Translations under genes and position numbers: made by a program
Notes under the pieces: generated by a model
What the model was told of the DNA's origin: nothing
Databases searched by the model: none
What the model saw: only the letters and a program-made list of their open reading frames with translations
NCBI RefSeq assembly: GCF_004307455.1
Contig: NZ_SEWX01000008.1
Span: forward strand, 62,001-126,000
Source: Aquirufa nivalisilvae
Lineage (GTDB): Bacteria > Bacteroidota > Bacteroidia > Cytophagales > Spirosomataceae
Direction: 5' to 3'
DNA: 64,000 bases
In this document: positions 8,592-18,036 of the stretch, piece after piece
Layout of the letters: every line of letters begins with the position of its first letter
Numbering within the stretch: the stretch's first letter is position 1

Positions 8592-9848
8592 CTACCTCAC
8601 ATGCCCGTTTCCCACTAGCACCCACTTTTCTGTCACCAATTTCTCCAATGCAAATGGCCCTCGAGCATGCAATTTTTGTGTTGAAATACCAATCTCTGCT
8701 CCCAATTCAAAAACTCCCCCATCGGTAAATCGAGTAGAGGCATTCCAATAAACTGCGGCGGCATCAATGGCCTGCAAAAAATAATTGGCCTCTGCCTCAT
8801 CTTCAGTTATAATAGCTTCCGAATGGCGTGAGGAATAATTGGATATATGTAAAATCGCTTCTTCTGTACTATCAACCACTTTAATGGAACAAGCAAAATC
8901 TAAAAACTCACGACCAAAATCTTCTTCGCTAGCCTCATATAAGTAAGGGTAGGCTTGTGCCTTTAACAAAGCATAAGAGCGAGGATCAGCATGAATCTTA
9001 ACATGGTATTGAATAAAACCATCTTGAATCAAACTCAAAAAACGTGATAATTTACTCGCATGAATGACAATGGTATCCAAAGAATTACAAACAGATGGTC
9101 GAGTGACTTTGGCATTGACTACGACAGGCACTGCTTTTGCCAAATCTGCCGTTTCAGCCACGTAAGTATGGCAAACCCCTGCACCTGTCTCAATAGTTGG
9201 TACCAATGATTCTCTTCGTACTCGTTGAATTAATGCATCAGAACCTCTAGGAATGATTACATCGATGTATTTAGTAGCCGTTAGCAAGGTGCTAACATGT
9301 GCTCTGTCGGTAGGCAAAAGGCGAACTAACTCCTTTGAAAATCCATTTTTTTCTAGCGCCTGATGAATCAAAGACACCAAATAAGAATTACTATACCAAG
9401 CATCTGTTCCACCTCTCAAAACGGCTGCATTCCCCGAACGAATACAAAGAGCCGCCACATCAATGGTGACGTTGGGTCTAGATTCATATATAACTCCCAC
9501 TAAACCCAAAGGCACTGCTAGCTTCCGTAAATGTAAACCATTCTTCAGCTGTTTCTCTAAAATAACCTGTCCAGAAGGATCTGGCAATAACATGATATCC
9601 CGTAAACTATCAGCCAACGATTGAATGCGCTCTTCCGTTAACAATAAACGATCACGCATGGGATTATTAGCATCATAATTTGCCAAATCTTGAGCATTCG
9701 CTTGAATAACCCCTAATTTGTTTTCTTCCAAAATAGTTGCCAAATCTGATAAAATGGCATTTTTTTGATCACTACTTGCCATCGCCAAAGAAATGGCAGC
9801 ATGTCTTGTTGCAGCTAAAGAAGCTAATAGTTCACTCGTATTTTCCAT
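8592..9848 (-). CDS. proA: glutamate-5-semialdehyde dehydrogenase (gamma-glutamyl phosphate reductase)
   Basis: Second step of proline synthesis: NADPH reduction of gamma-glutamyl phosphate to glutamate 5-semialdehyde. The 418-residue length is normal. Visible features are the YESRPNVTID segment near 121-130, SGNAAVLRGG near 138-147, and VTRPSVCNSLD with the catalytic cysteine at 254. The start is the ATG at 9848. proB, the kinase partner, is not in this window. It follows the TolB-like gene by 13 nt on the same strand and is probably co-transcribed. Confidence 0.95.
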   Translation of the reverse strand: MENTSELLASLAATRHAAISLAMASSDQKNAILSDLATILEENKLGVIQANAQDLANYDANNPMRDRLLLTEERIQSLADSLRDIMLLPDPSGQVILEKQLKNGLHLRKLAVPLGLVGVIYESRPNVTIDVAALCIRSGNAAVLRGGTDAWYSNSYLVSLIHQALEKNGFSKELVRLLPTDRAHVSTLLTATKYIDVIIPRGSDALIQRVRRESLVPTIETGAGVCHTYVAETADLAKAVPVVVNAKVTRPSVCNSLDTIVIHASKLSRFLSLIQDGFIQYHVKIHADPRSYALLKAQAYPYLYEASEEDFGREFLDFACSIKVVDSTEEAILHISNYSSRHSEAIITEDEAEANYFLQAIDAAAVYWNASTRFTDGGVFELGAEIGISTQKLHARGPFALEKLVTEKWVLVGNGHVR

Positions 9849-9861
9849 GAATTAATGTAGG

Positions 9862-12800
9862 CTAAAAATCGTAACCAAATGACAAATAGGTTACTGGTGC
9901 TTTAATTTCTTTATTATCCATACCAAAGGCATAATCCAACTTAATGAAATAGCCTAATAAATAAGCCCTTGCTCCTAAGCCATAACCTACTAGGAATGGA
10001 TTCCTAAAATCAGTTACTGTGGCTAAGAATGGATTGGTATTACCTCCGTAAGTATTCGTATTGAATCCATTGGTTCTGGCAAATGGATTGGAACCCGTCC
10101 AGGCGCTTCCTATATCTGTGAATCCCGCAAATTGGAAAGAATTCATGAATCTAGATTTTGAAAAATCTGGACCCATCAATGATTTCAATGGAACACGCAA
10201 TTCTAAATTCAACAAAATATGACTTTGTCCAGACAATTTATTCACATTAAAGCCGCGCAAAGGGCTCGCCACATCACTCATAAATACATCTCTTTGAGCA
10301 ATACCCGCCGTTCCCATAGGGTTTTCCTTATTCCTACTTTCTCTTTGAATAAATAACCAATTATCTACCCCACCTAACATCGTTTGGGGTGCAGCAGAAC
10401 CTAGTGCATTAGAAGCAGATAGACGTGCTGCCAAAATAAAACTATTCGTCAACTTCAAGTATCGACGCATATCTATTCGGATTCGACTAAAATTCTGGGG
10501 TAATGCTAAACCTGTTTGGTATTCCGCAGAAAGGTTCATCCGAAATCCTGTTCTTAGATTTTCATCCAAATGTACCGTGTTGTCAAATGTATATTCCAAT
10601 TTAGCTCCGGCATAGGTAGCTAAGTTTTCGGGAGTCGTTAGACTAAATTGATCTATTGCCCGATTGGAACTGAAAGATCCTGTAAAACTTAGTTTACTAA
10701 AAAGGTTAAATGGATAGACACCTTTCACCTCAATGCGATTGTAACGAACTTTCTGTGAAAAGCTTTCATTTTCTTGATCCAGGACCTTCCTGTCAAATCG
10801 AACAAACCAATCCACTTTATTGGCTAAATAGCCGTATTCCGCCCACAAATCAGCATTACGTAAATTAGAAGTCACAAAAATTCCCGTTCTCACCAAATGA
10901 TTCTCCAAAAGATCATTCATCTTAACTTCGAAAGAATATCCCAATCCCCGAATGGGATCCACCATGAAATTTCCTTCTGATTTATTAACAACAAAAGAGT
11001 TTTGATAATCCACTGGCCCCAATAATTTACCTGGATCTTTTCTTAATCGCTGGCTTTGTTGCCTTAATTCTATCCTAGCTCTCCGTTGATCAGCCCGACG
11101 CATTAAGGGTTTGTCTACGCTGTCTTTAGTCCCCTGAATACTAAGATCTATTTGTGGAGTTTCAGTAATTTGAGGATACCATCGACTCTGTCCTGCGCTA
11201 AGTACGGAGCCCACGGGATATGTGCTGATCATTTGCGTCAGCATATCATTTTGCCGAACCACAATCTGATCTTTAGCCCACTCAACTGATCTCCATGGAC
11301 CTGAGCGCGCTGCATTTTGATAGAAAGTAGTATCTGCCCAACGTAAACTAATCAAATTCGTTCCTGAAGTTTCTTCACTCAGAAAAGTCCAAACAGAATC
11401 TGATACTTGCCGTAGATTGTGGATGTATCCACGGTGAGCAAAAATACGGTTCGGATTAGAAGGGTCATCCGCTTTCCAATGATACAATGAATATATATCT
11501 TCTTTAGATGTTGTTGGCTTCCAAGTTGAATCCACATACTTTTCCGTGATATAGGCTACATCATTCCCATTATTCCACCAATGAGCCTCTATCTCGTCAT
11601 TCGCATCTTGGGTCACTGCGGTATACCGATTTCTTCTTAAATCATAAATACCCACATCCACTTGTCCATTTCTAAGAGCCCTTACCAGCATGCGCTGACC
11701 ATTTGAGGCAATCTCAAAATCCAAGCAATTCAAATCAATCAATTTCTTTTTGGATTCAACGCGTAGGCTAAATTTATTAGCTGTCAAAGCCGAGTACGTT
11801 TGCAAATAGGAATTACCTTCAGCACTATAAAGAATGGATAATGCATTGGATTTACCCCATGATAAAAGTGGACCTCGGTCCGTTGAAATTCTTTCTGAAT
11901 CTTTCAGACCTGTTTGGAAAATACTTTGAGACCTTTGATTACTTAAATTCATCAAATTCACTTGAAATTTTCCCGATTCACCTAAAACATAGGCTAACCA
12001 TTTTCCATCTGGGCTGATTTTAAAATCTCCTAAAATTTGATCATTCAGCATATCCACTGATGTCAAATTTTTTAATCCATTTAAGGCTACGGTATTGACT
12101 TCCTCTTGCTTGGATTGGTTCAAATAGTACTCAAACCATTCTCTTAAAAACTTACTAAATGGTTTTTTGATTGTACTTGATATACTTGATTGTTCATTTC
12201 GAATGATACGAGTCAAATTCAAAATGTTACTAACTGGTTGCTTCCCATAAGTTTTAACCAAATAAGCCCAAATAGAATGTCCTAACCAAATCGACTCTTT
12301 ACCTTGTGCTAAATTAGGTTTACGCACACGGTTATTAACGACAACCTGATACATGAATTGATTCATTTCAGGCGAATCACCTTCAGCCATATAGGCGGCA
12401 ATACCTTCGGAAAACCACTCAGGTACTGATAATAACAAGGAATTTTGAAGTGCATCTTTAATACTTCCTCCAAAAAGCATATCATTTACATACACTTTGG
12501 TGACCTCTCTCACTAGTTCCTTTTTGTATTCCGAAGTATTATTTTGAAATGCGATTTCAACTTTAAATTTGGCAAAATTTTCCGCCTTTGCCTCTTCGGC
12601 ATTATCCAAACTTATTCCCGTATTGGATTGTATCCAATCTTGATGAGAGGGATAAACAAAGAGTTTGATTTTATTGAATGGACTATAACCTAAGATATCG
12701 GTGATTCGTGGAAATTCAGCTTCTAGAATTTGGATAGTACTTCTGGCTAAAGCTTCGTTTTTACCAAAATAATACACCTCAAAGTTTTGACTAGTGAAGA

Positions 12801-12924
12801 ACTTCCAAACAAATTTCTGGTATTGGATTCGGGTTTTATCGAATTTCTTTTGACTAGGATAGAAATCTTGCCCGTGTAGCATGAAGGAAAAAAGCAGCAA
12901 AAACAATAGCAATATTCTTTTCAT
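9862..12924 (-). CDS. large TolB-propeller protein with outer-membrane beta-barrel C-terminus
   Basis: 1020-residue envelope protein with a signal peptide (cleavage near HGQ, residue 19). Residues about 40 to 185 resemble a gluzincin-type peptidase fold, but the HExxH site is replaced by REVTK at 139-143, while the downstream PEWFSEGIAAY with E173 is kept, so this part is probably inactive. Residues about 280 to 600 contain WD40/TolB-like blades. The C-terminal 370 residues look like a surface-antigen (D15/BamA-type) barrel, with GGVDNW, SPLRGF and a terminal aromatic YDF. It is probably an outer-membrane protein with a periplasmic propeller; its function is unknown. Confidence 0.8.
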   Translation of the reverse strand: MKRILLLFLLLFSFMLHGQDFYPSQKKFDKTRIQYQKFVWKFFTSQNFEVYYFGKNEALARSTIQILEAEFPRITDILGYSPFNKIKLFVYPSHQDWIQSNTGISLDNAEEAKAENFAKFKVEIAFQNNTSEYKKELVREVTKVYVNDMLFGGSIKDALQNSLLLSVPEWFSEGIAAYMAEGDSPEMNQFMYQVVVNNRVRKPNLAQGKESIWLGHSIWAYLVKTYGKQPVSNILNLTRIIRNEQSSISSTIKKPFSKFLREWFEYYLNQSKQEEVNTVALNGLKNLTSVDMLNDQILGDFKISPDGKWLAYVLGESGKFQVNLMNLSNQRSQSIFQTGLKDSERISTDRGPLLSWGKSNALSILYSAEGNSYLQTYSALTANKFSLRVESKKKLIDLNCLDFEIASNGQRMLVRALRNGQVDVGIYDLRRNRYTAVTQDANDEIEAHWWNNGNDVAYITEKYVDSTWKPTTSKEDIYSLYHWKADDPSNPNRIFAHRGYIHNLRQVSDSVWTFLSEETSGTNLISLRWADTTFYQNAARSGPWRSVEWAKDQIVVRQNDMLTQMISTYPVGSVLSAGQSRWYPQITETPQIDLSIQGTKDSVDKPLMRRADQRRARIELRQQSQRLRKDPGKLLGPVDYQNSFVVNKSEGNFMVDPIRGLGYSFEVKMNDLLENHLVRTGIFVTSNLRNADLWAEYGYLANKVDWFVRFDRKVLDQENESFSQKVRYNRIEVKGVYPFNLFSKLSFTGSFSSNRAIDQFSLTTPENLATYAGAKLEYTFDNTVHLDENLRTGFRMNLSAEYQTGLALPQNFSRIRIDMRRYLKLTNSFILAARLSASNALGSAAPQTMLGGVDNWLFIQRESRNKENPMGTAGIAQRDVFMSDVASPLRGFNVNKLSGQSHILLNLELRVPLKSLMGPDFSKSRFMNSFQFAGFTDIGSAWTGSNPFARTNGFNTNTYGGNTNPFLATVTDFRNPFLVGYGLGARAYLLGYFIKLDYAFGMDNKEIKAPVTYLSFGYDF

Positions 12925-12972
12925 CCAGTTTTCTGATTAATAGGCAATTTCAATAAAACCAAATTTAATGAT

Positions 12973-14013
12973 TTATGTGGAAAATAAATGGTAAAATCGA
13001 CGAATTGATGCTTCGGAATTTATCTGCCCCTCACCTTTCCATTCAGCTAGCCATTGTTGAGCAAAATAGGGACTTAAAGAAACTCCTTTAGAACCAAAAC
13101 CATTAAATATAGCTAAAGGTAAATGAGGATGAAATCCCACCAAAGGCCTACGATCTTGGGTGGCTGGTCTAACTCCAGCAGACATTTCTATTTCCTGATA
13201 TTCATTTATTCCAAATGTTTTCAGCTTAGCTCTTAAATCAAGCTGTGCTGAAGTACTTGCTTGATTTGAAAAATCATCCCACCGATAAGTGGCTCCTACT
13301 TTAAATTCATGATTTCCTAGTGGTAAGAGAAAACCATTTTTATTCAAAATATAATCAGAAGAAGGTTCTTGAGATCTGATTTTCATCAACTCCCCTTTGG
13401 CGGGTAAAAAATTCAAATGACCAAAGAAGGGATTATGTTGTTGTGCGTGATAGCCTTCACAAAAAACAACACATGCATATGCCTGACCTTGAAAATGAAC
13501 CTCATCATCGAAAATCGCTAAATCTCTAGACGGATTAATGGCTATTTCCTTGATTAATTTTTTCGATTGAAAATAGCGTTTAGAATATGTTAATAAACTT
13601 TCAACATCCAACCAACCTGCTTTTTCTACCCATACACCTTTATCTTCCCAGCAAAGGTATTCATTGTGAATAGCCTCCTTTCTTTCTAATAACCATCTTT
13701 TCATTTCCTCATTGGCATAAGGTCGAAACAAAGGCATAGGATGAAAAAATGAACAATCTAATGTTTTTTCTAAGGAAGCATAAAATGGAAAAAGATAGCC
13801 AAATAACTCCTCGACTAACCAAGTTTTCTCGAGTTTTCGACCAGTAACAGGATTGAATATTCCTCCTGCAGCATAGGATGAAGTAAAAAAAGTCTTAGGG
13901 GCATCGACCATAAGAAATGGCTCAGAAGCTTGATCTAAGGTATGAGCCAATATGGTTCCAGCCAGGCCTTGACCAACCAGTAAAATAGGAAGTGAATGCT
14001 TACTTTCCAGCAT
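12973..14013 (-). CDS. FAD-dependent oxidoreductase (DAO family)
   Basis: 346-residue flavoprotein of the D-amino-acid oxidase fold. The N-terminal dinucleotide motif is GQGLAGTILA near 14-23, followed by an acidic strand end (VDAP). Further features are the AAGGIFNPVTGRK segment near 48-60 and the C-terminal NGFGSKGVSLSP flavin-binding loop. Relatives oxidise amines or amino acids, for example glycine oxidase; the substrate is not visible. It overlaps the cmk 3' end by 14 nt, so it is translationally coupled to it. Confidence 0.82.
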   Translation of the reverse strand: MLESKHSLPILLVGQGLAGTILAHTLDQASEPFLMVDAPKTFFTSSYAAGGIFNPVTGRKLEKTWLVEELFGYLFPFYASLEKTLDCSFFHPMPLFRPYANEEMKRWLLERKEAIHNEYLCWEDKGVWVEKAGWLDVESLLTYSKRYFQSKKLIKEIAINPSRDLAIFDDEVHFQGQAYACVVFCEGYHAQQHNPFFGHLNFLPAKGELMKIRSQEPSSDYILNKNGFLLPLGNHEFKVGATYRWDDFSNQASTSAQLDLRAKLKTFGINEYQEIEMSAGVRPATQDRRPLVGFHPHLPLAIFNGFGSKGVSLSPYFAQQWLAEWKGEGQINSEASIRRFYHLFST

Positions 14014-14686
14014 GCTGAACGCGTCGAACTTGTTCTAAGACAAAAGCTACTTGTTCGTCCATGGATTTATAAGATGTATCTAAATCAATGGCATCTTCGG
14101 CACGCTTAAGTGGCCCTTCACTTCGATTGGAATCAATTTCGTCCCGAATTTTTAAATTTTCCACAATTTGCTCAATAGGTAAATCCTCCCCTTTTTGCAT
14201 TAACTCCAACTTTCTTCTTTGAGCTCGAATTTTAGGGTCTGCCGTCATGAAAATTTTCACTTCTGCGTTAGGAAATACCACAGTGCCTACATCTCTACCG
14301 TCCATAACAACTCCCTTCTTTTTACCCATTTTCTGCTGTTGAGCCACCATTGCATGGCGTACTGTTGGAATGGCACTTACCTGACTTACTATATCAGAAA
14401 TGTACATTTTACGGATTTCATTCTCTACATTTTCTCCATTCAAATAGGTATCTGAGGCTAGACGTTCTGGATTAAATTCAAAAGTAATGTGTACTTCCTC
14501 TAAGGCTTTTTCAATAGCATTTAAATCATTACAATCCACTTGATTACGATGAAAATAGAGTGCTACTGCTCGATACATAGCCCCTGTATCTACAAAAGCA
14601 TAATGCAATTTAGCCGCAACGCGTTTGGCTGTAGTACTTTTTCCACAAGAAGAAAAGCCGTCAAGGGCAACGATAATTTTAGACAT
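14000..14686 (-). CDS. cmk: (d)CMP kinase
   Basis: Cytidylate kinase, transferring phosphate from ATP to CMP or dCMP. The 228-residue protein carries the P-loop GFSSCGKS at 10-17, the substrate segment FVDTGAMYRAVAL near 31-43, the MDGRDVGTVVFP motif near 128-139 and an arginine-rich lid. Length and motifs are normal. It overlaps the upstream alpha/beta-hydrolase gene by 8 nt and the downstream oxidoreductase gene by 14 nt, within the clpPX block. Confidence 0.95.
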   Translation of the reverse strand: MSKIIVALDGFSSCGKSTTAKRVAAKLHYAFVDTGAMYRAVALYFHRNQVDCNDLNAIEKALEEVHITFEFNPERLASDTYLNGENVENEIRKMYISDIVSQVSAIPTVRHAMVAQQQKMGKKKGVVMDGRDVGTVVFPNAEVKIFMTADPKIRAQRRKLELMQKGEDLPIEQIVENLKIRDEIDSNRSEGPLKRAEDAIDLDTSYKSMDEQVAFVLEQVRRVQHAGK

Positions 14687-15401
14687 GAACGGAGTTAATA
14701 AACTTTATAATAGCCAAATGTACTAATTCTGGAGATTCATAAGCTGCTTGATGTCCTACATTTGGGATTCGAACCAATTGATGAATGAAAGAAAGTTCCA
14801 CCGCTTTTTCTACATCTTCCAATGGAACTAAGGCATCTAGATCACCATGTATAAATAAAAAAGGAATCTGGGTTGATGTCAAAAACTCCAATCCAGCTGG
14901 TCGGTCGCGCATAGCTTTTGAGGCTGCCACTAAACCTGAGGCTGGAATATGTTGATATCGTTCGATTAATTTTCTGATGATTGATGAATGCTGTTCAACA
15001 AAATCCTTTGAAAACAAATTGGGAACAAAAGGCCCAATAAAGGCTTCTGTTCCCAATTTTTGTAAAAACTCCATGGTTTTATTCCGGTTCAATTTCTTCT
15101 CCTCTGAATCAGCCATGGCAGTTGAATTCAACATCACCACGGATTTCACTTGTTCCGGAAATTCCTTGGCCAAGGCCAAAGCAACATAACCTCCCATCGA
15201 ATGCCCAATAAGGTACCAAGCTTGGTCCTTGGGTAATTCTAAGGCAATTTTCTGAGCATATTCCGACATATCGAGGCAATCCTCCCAGCCTGCATAATTA
15301 GGTGCAATTACTGGATATGGCCAAGTATATGTGGGTATGAAATCATCCCAAACACGGTGATCTTCACCAAATCCGTGTAAACAGACGATGATTCCAGACA
15401 T
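14679..15401 (-). CDS. alpha/beta hydrolase
   Basis: 240-residue cytosolic esterase-like protein. The oxyanion HGFG is at 9-12, the nucleophile elbow GHSMGG puts serine at 68, the acid is probably D189 in GDLDALVP, and H217 sits in NVGHQAAYE. The full triad predicts an active enzyme. The family includes carboxylesterases and MhpC-like hydrolases, so the substrate is open. It lies 1 nt after a lipoprotein gene and overlaps cmk. Confidence 0.85.
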   Translation of the reverse strand: MSGIIVCLHGFGEDHRVWDDFIPTYTWPYPVIAPNYAGWEDCLDMSEYAQKIALELPKDQAWYLIGHSMGGYVALALAKEFPEQVKSVVMLNSTAMADSEEKKLNRNKTMEFLQKLGTEAFIGPFVPNLFSKDFVEQHSSIIRKLIERYQHIPASGLVAASKAMRDRPAGLEFLTSTQIPFLFIHGDLDALVPLEDVEKAVELSFIHQLVRIPNVGHQAAYESPELVHLAIIKFINSVHV

Positions 15402-15402
15402 A

Positions 15403-15927
15403 TTAAAACGTATGCAAAAGACCTAAGAGTACAAATATCAAACCAATGAATGCAGAAACTGCCCCAATGGCTCCCAATCCAAAAATGGAAAGAATGATAC
15501 CAATAATCAATAATATAACTCCAATTTTCACTTTGGAATCCCAAGATGAAGGACTAGATGCTTGCTTTTGTTTCTTAGCTTGTGCTTTATATTCCTTAAT
15601 CTGGGTTTTAAGCTGAGCTTTGAATGCTTTTTTATGTTGAATCAACTCTTTTTTCTCCATGTGTTTCATGGATTTCACTTCTTGATTCAAAGCTGTTAAC
15701 TCGGTAATTAGCTTAGCCTCTTCAGGTGTATTTGCTTGAACAGGTAAGATTTCTTCCGAAAGCTCATTCGATTGACTAACCAATAATTGGGGTTCTTCTG
15801 CTTTTACTGGGCTAACAGTTGCCTTAGTAGTAGGCTGTGCTTGCTGATAAACAGCAAAATAAGCTCCTTTATGTGAACAAGAAGCAATGAATAAAGTTAA
15901 TGCGAGAACGATTAGATTGTTTTTCAT
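15403..15927 (-). CDS. lipoprotein with coiled coil and C-terminal membrane helices
   Basis: 174-residue protein. A signal peptide ends in lipobox IASC (cysteine 17). The middle (about residues 80-125) is a lysine/glutamine-rich coiled coil, and the last 40 residues form two closely spaced hydrophobic helices rich in glycine and isoleucine. A lipidated N-terminus plus a C-terminal membrane hairpin is common among uncharacterised Bacteroidota proteins. I do not recognise the family and infer no role. It lies between clpX (7 nt) and the hydrolase (1 nt). Confidence 0.7.
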   Translation of the reverse strand: MKNNLIVLALTLFIASCSHKGAYFAVYQQAQPTTKATVSPVKAEEPQLLVSQSNELSEEILPVQANTPEEAKLITELTALNQEVKSMKHMEKKELIQHKKAFKAQLKTQIKEYKAQAKKQKQASSPSSWDSKVKIGVILLIIGIILSIFGLGAIGAVSAFIGLIFVLLGLLHTF

Positions 15928-15934
15928 AATTAAA

Positions 15935-17185
15935 TTAGGCTACAACTTTCATTTGATGGAACACTGTTTTTTCGAATTTCAATTTAGCATATGCCAAGTC
16001 CACTTCAAAATTTGAAATGTTTGTTTGAGAAGGAATATCAAACATGGCATCTGTCATGATGGCTTCCATAATGGATCTCAAACCACGCGCACCCAATTTG
16101 TATTGCATCGCTTGTTCTACCATGTAAGTTAAAGCTTCTTCTGTAAACGTCAGCTTTACCCCTTCCATGTCAAACAATTTTTCATATTGCTTAACAAGCG
16201 CATTTTTAGGTTTAGTCAAAATAGCTAATAAGGCTGCTTGATCTAATGGGTTAAGGTAGGTAATCACTGGCAGACGACCTAACAATTCAGGTATTAAGCC
16301 AAATGATTTCAAATCTTGAGCCGTCACGTATTTCATGATTTGATCCTTTTCAAACGATTCGTGAAAAGTATCATCTCCAGAAAATCCAATTGGACGAGCA
16401 TTTAACCGTTTAGAGATATGTCGACCGATACCGTCAAATGCCCCACCACAAATGAACAGGATATTCTCTGTATTTACGGCAATCATTTTTTGATCTGGGT
16501 GTTTTCTACCACCTTGAGGCGGCACATTGACGATGGAGCCTTCTAATAATTTCAATAAGGCTTGCTGCACTCCTTCACCTGATACATCACGAGTAATGGA
16601 TGGGTTATCAGATTTACGTGCAATCTTATCGATCTCATCAATGAAAACAATACCACATTCTGCCTTAGCTACATCGTAATTAGCAGCCTGCAAAAGACGA
16701 GTCAAAATAGTTTCCACGTCTTCGCCTACATAACCAGCTTCCGTAATAACGGTGGCATCTGCAATGCAAAAGGGTACTTGAAGTTTCTGAGCTAGCGTTC
16801 GCGCCAAATAGGTTTTACCCGTTCCGGTTTCACCTACCATCAAGATGTTTGATTTCTCAATTTTCACATCCTCTTCATTGCTTGGCTGCATCAAACGCTT
16901 ATAATGGTTGTACACTGCCACCGAGAGATGCCTTTTAGCTTCTTCTTGCCCAATGACATATAAGTCTAAATGCTCCTTTAAGTCTTTGGGTTTAACTAAC
17001 TCAAACTGCTGTTTGGAATTCTTTTTATTAACTACTGGAGCTCCTAATTCTTCTTTAATAACTTCATAGCCTTGTTGCAAGCATTGGTCGCATATTTGTC
17101 CATCGATTCCCGATAACAAAATACCGACCTCTGCTTTGTTGCGGCCACAAAATGAACAATTATTATTCTTTTTGGGATTTGCCAT
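15935..17185 (-). CDS. clpX: ATP-dependent Clp protease ATP-binding subunit ClpX
   Basis: AAA+ unfoldase feeding substrates to ClpP. The 416-residue protein has the N-terminal zinc-binding domain (C10, C13, C32, C35), Walker A GETGTGKT at 118-125, pore loop GYVG at 151-154, Walker B FIDEID near 181-186, the GGRKH pore-2 motif and a PIGF loop for ClpP docking. It is complete. It starts 2 nt after the clpP stop, giving the classical clpP-clpX order. Confidence 0.97.
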   Translation of the reverse strand: MANPKKNNNCSFCGRNKAEVGILLSGIDGQICDQCLQQGYEVIKEELGAPVVNKKNSKQQFELVKPKDLKEHLDLYVIGQEEAKRHLSVAVYNHYKRLMQPSNEEDVKIEKSNILMVGETGTGKTYLARTLAQKLQVPFCIADATVITEAGYVGEDVETILTRLLQAANYDVAKAECGIVFIDEIDKIARKSDNPSITRDVSGEGVQQALLKLLEGSIVNVPPQGGRKHPDQKMIAVNTENILFICGGAFDGIGRHISKRLNARPIGFSGDDTFHESFEKDQIMKYVTAQDLKSFGLIPELLGRLPVITYLNPLDQAALLAILTKPKNALVKQYEKLFDMEGVKLTFTEEALTYMVEQAMQYKLGARGLRSIMEAIMTDAMFDIPSQTNISNFEVDLAYAKLKFEKTVFHQMKVVA

Positions 17186-17187
17186 CC

Positions 17188-17895
17188 TTACACATTACGA
17201 GTTAAAATTTCATCAATCAAACCATACTCTTTGGCTTCAGCCGCCTTCATCCAATAATCACGATCAGAATCACGCTCAATTTCTTCAAAGGTTTTTCCAG
17301 AATGCTTGGCCAAGATATCGTATAATTCCTGACGAATTTTAACGATTTCACGAGCCGTAATTTCGATATCGCGACTTTGTCCTTGAGCTCCACCTGAAGG
17401 TTGGTGAATCATCACGCGGGCATGTTCTAATGCAGAACGTTTACCTGCAGCTCCTCCAGCCAATAATACAGCTCCCATGGAAGCTGCTAAAGATGTACAA
17501 ACAGTAGCTACTTCAGGACGGATATAATTCATTGTATCATAGATACCTAAACCCGCGTATACGGATCCACCTGGACTATTGATATACATCACAATGTCTT
17601 TTTTGGCATCGGTGGATTCCATAAATAACAATTGGGCCACAATGATGTTGGCCATATAATCGTCCACAGGCACGCCCATGAATATGATGCGATCCATAAT
17701 CAAACGTGAAAACACGTCAATTTGAGCAAAACGCATCGGACGCTCTTCAATGATGTATTGGGTCATGTCGTCAATACGATGATTCACTTGGCTACCCATT
17801 TGATTCATGTATTGATCAACGGCTAAACCGTTTAAGCCTTTATGGTGTACCGCATATTTGCGAAACTCGTCTCCTGATAATTCCTTGGGATACAT
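17188..17895 (-). CDS. clpP: ATP-dependent Clp protease proteolytic subunit
   Basis: Serine protease forming the tetradecameric chamber. I take the ATG at 17895 ([10 protein letters not shown], 235 residues) because the 18 codons upstream in the same frame are A/T-rich and look untranslated. The catalytic triad is visible: S139 in SLAASMG, H164 in MIHQPSGG and D213 in DRDYWM. The N-terminus is about 30 residues longer than E. coli mature ClpP, which may include a propeptide. First gene of the clpP-clpX operon; tig lies upstream, separated by a strong terminator. Confidence 0.95.
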   Translation of the reverse strand: MYPKELSGDEFRKYAVHHKGLNGLAVDQYMNQMGSQVNHRIDDMTQYIIEERPMRFAQIDVFSRLIMDRIIFMGVPVDDYMANIIVAQLLFMESTDAKKDIVMYINSPGGSVYAGLGIYDTMNYIRPEVATVCTSLAASMGAVLLAGGAAGKRSALEHARVMIHQPSGGAQGQSRDIEITAREIVKIRQELYDILAKHSGKTFEEIERDSDRDYWMKAAEAKEYGLIDEILTRNV

Positions 17896-17987
17896 AATTT
17901 TTAGTTTAAGATTCAAATTTAAAATAAATGTCGGATTAATTGCGAGCAATTAGCTGGTAAACCAAATTTTGAAATGCTTAGTTCACA

Positions 17988-18013
17988 CAAAACCCCGTAA
18001 AAACGGGGTTTTG
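17988..18013 (-). terminator. terminator after tig
   Basis: Perfect 11 bp stem CAAAACCCCGT / ACGGGGTTTTG with an AAAA loop in plus-strand orientation, 23 nt past the tig stop. On the minus strand the 3' arm ends in GGGGTTTTG, giving the U-tract. It separates tig from clpP. Confidence 0.85.
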
Positions 18014-18036
18014 AAAATTCCAACAAATAACCTTCA

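Noticed and set aside
17896-17949. 18-codon extension of ClpP
   Set aside because: A/T-rich and rich in N, L and K; known ClpP proteins begin near MYPKEL-like sequence, so I chose 17895.
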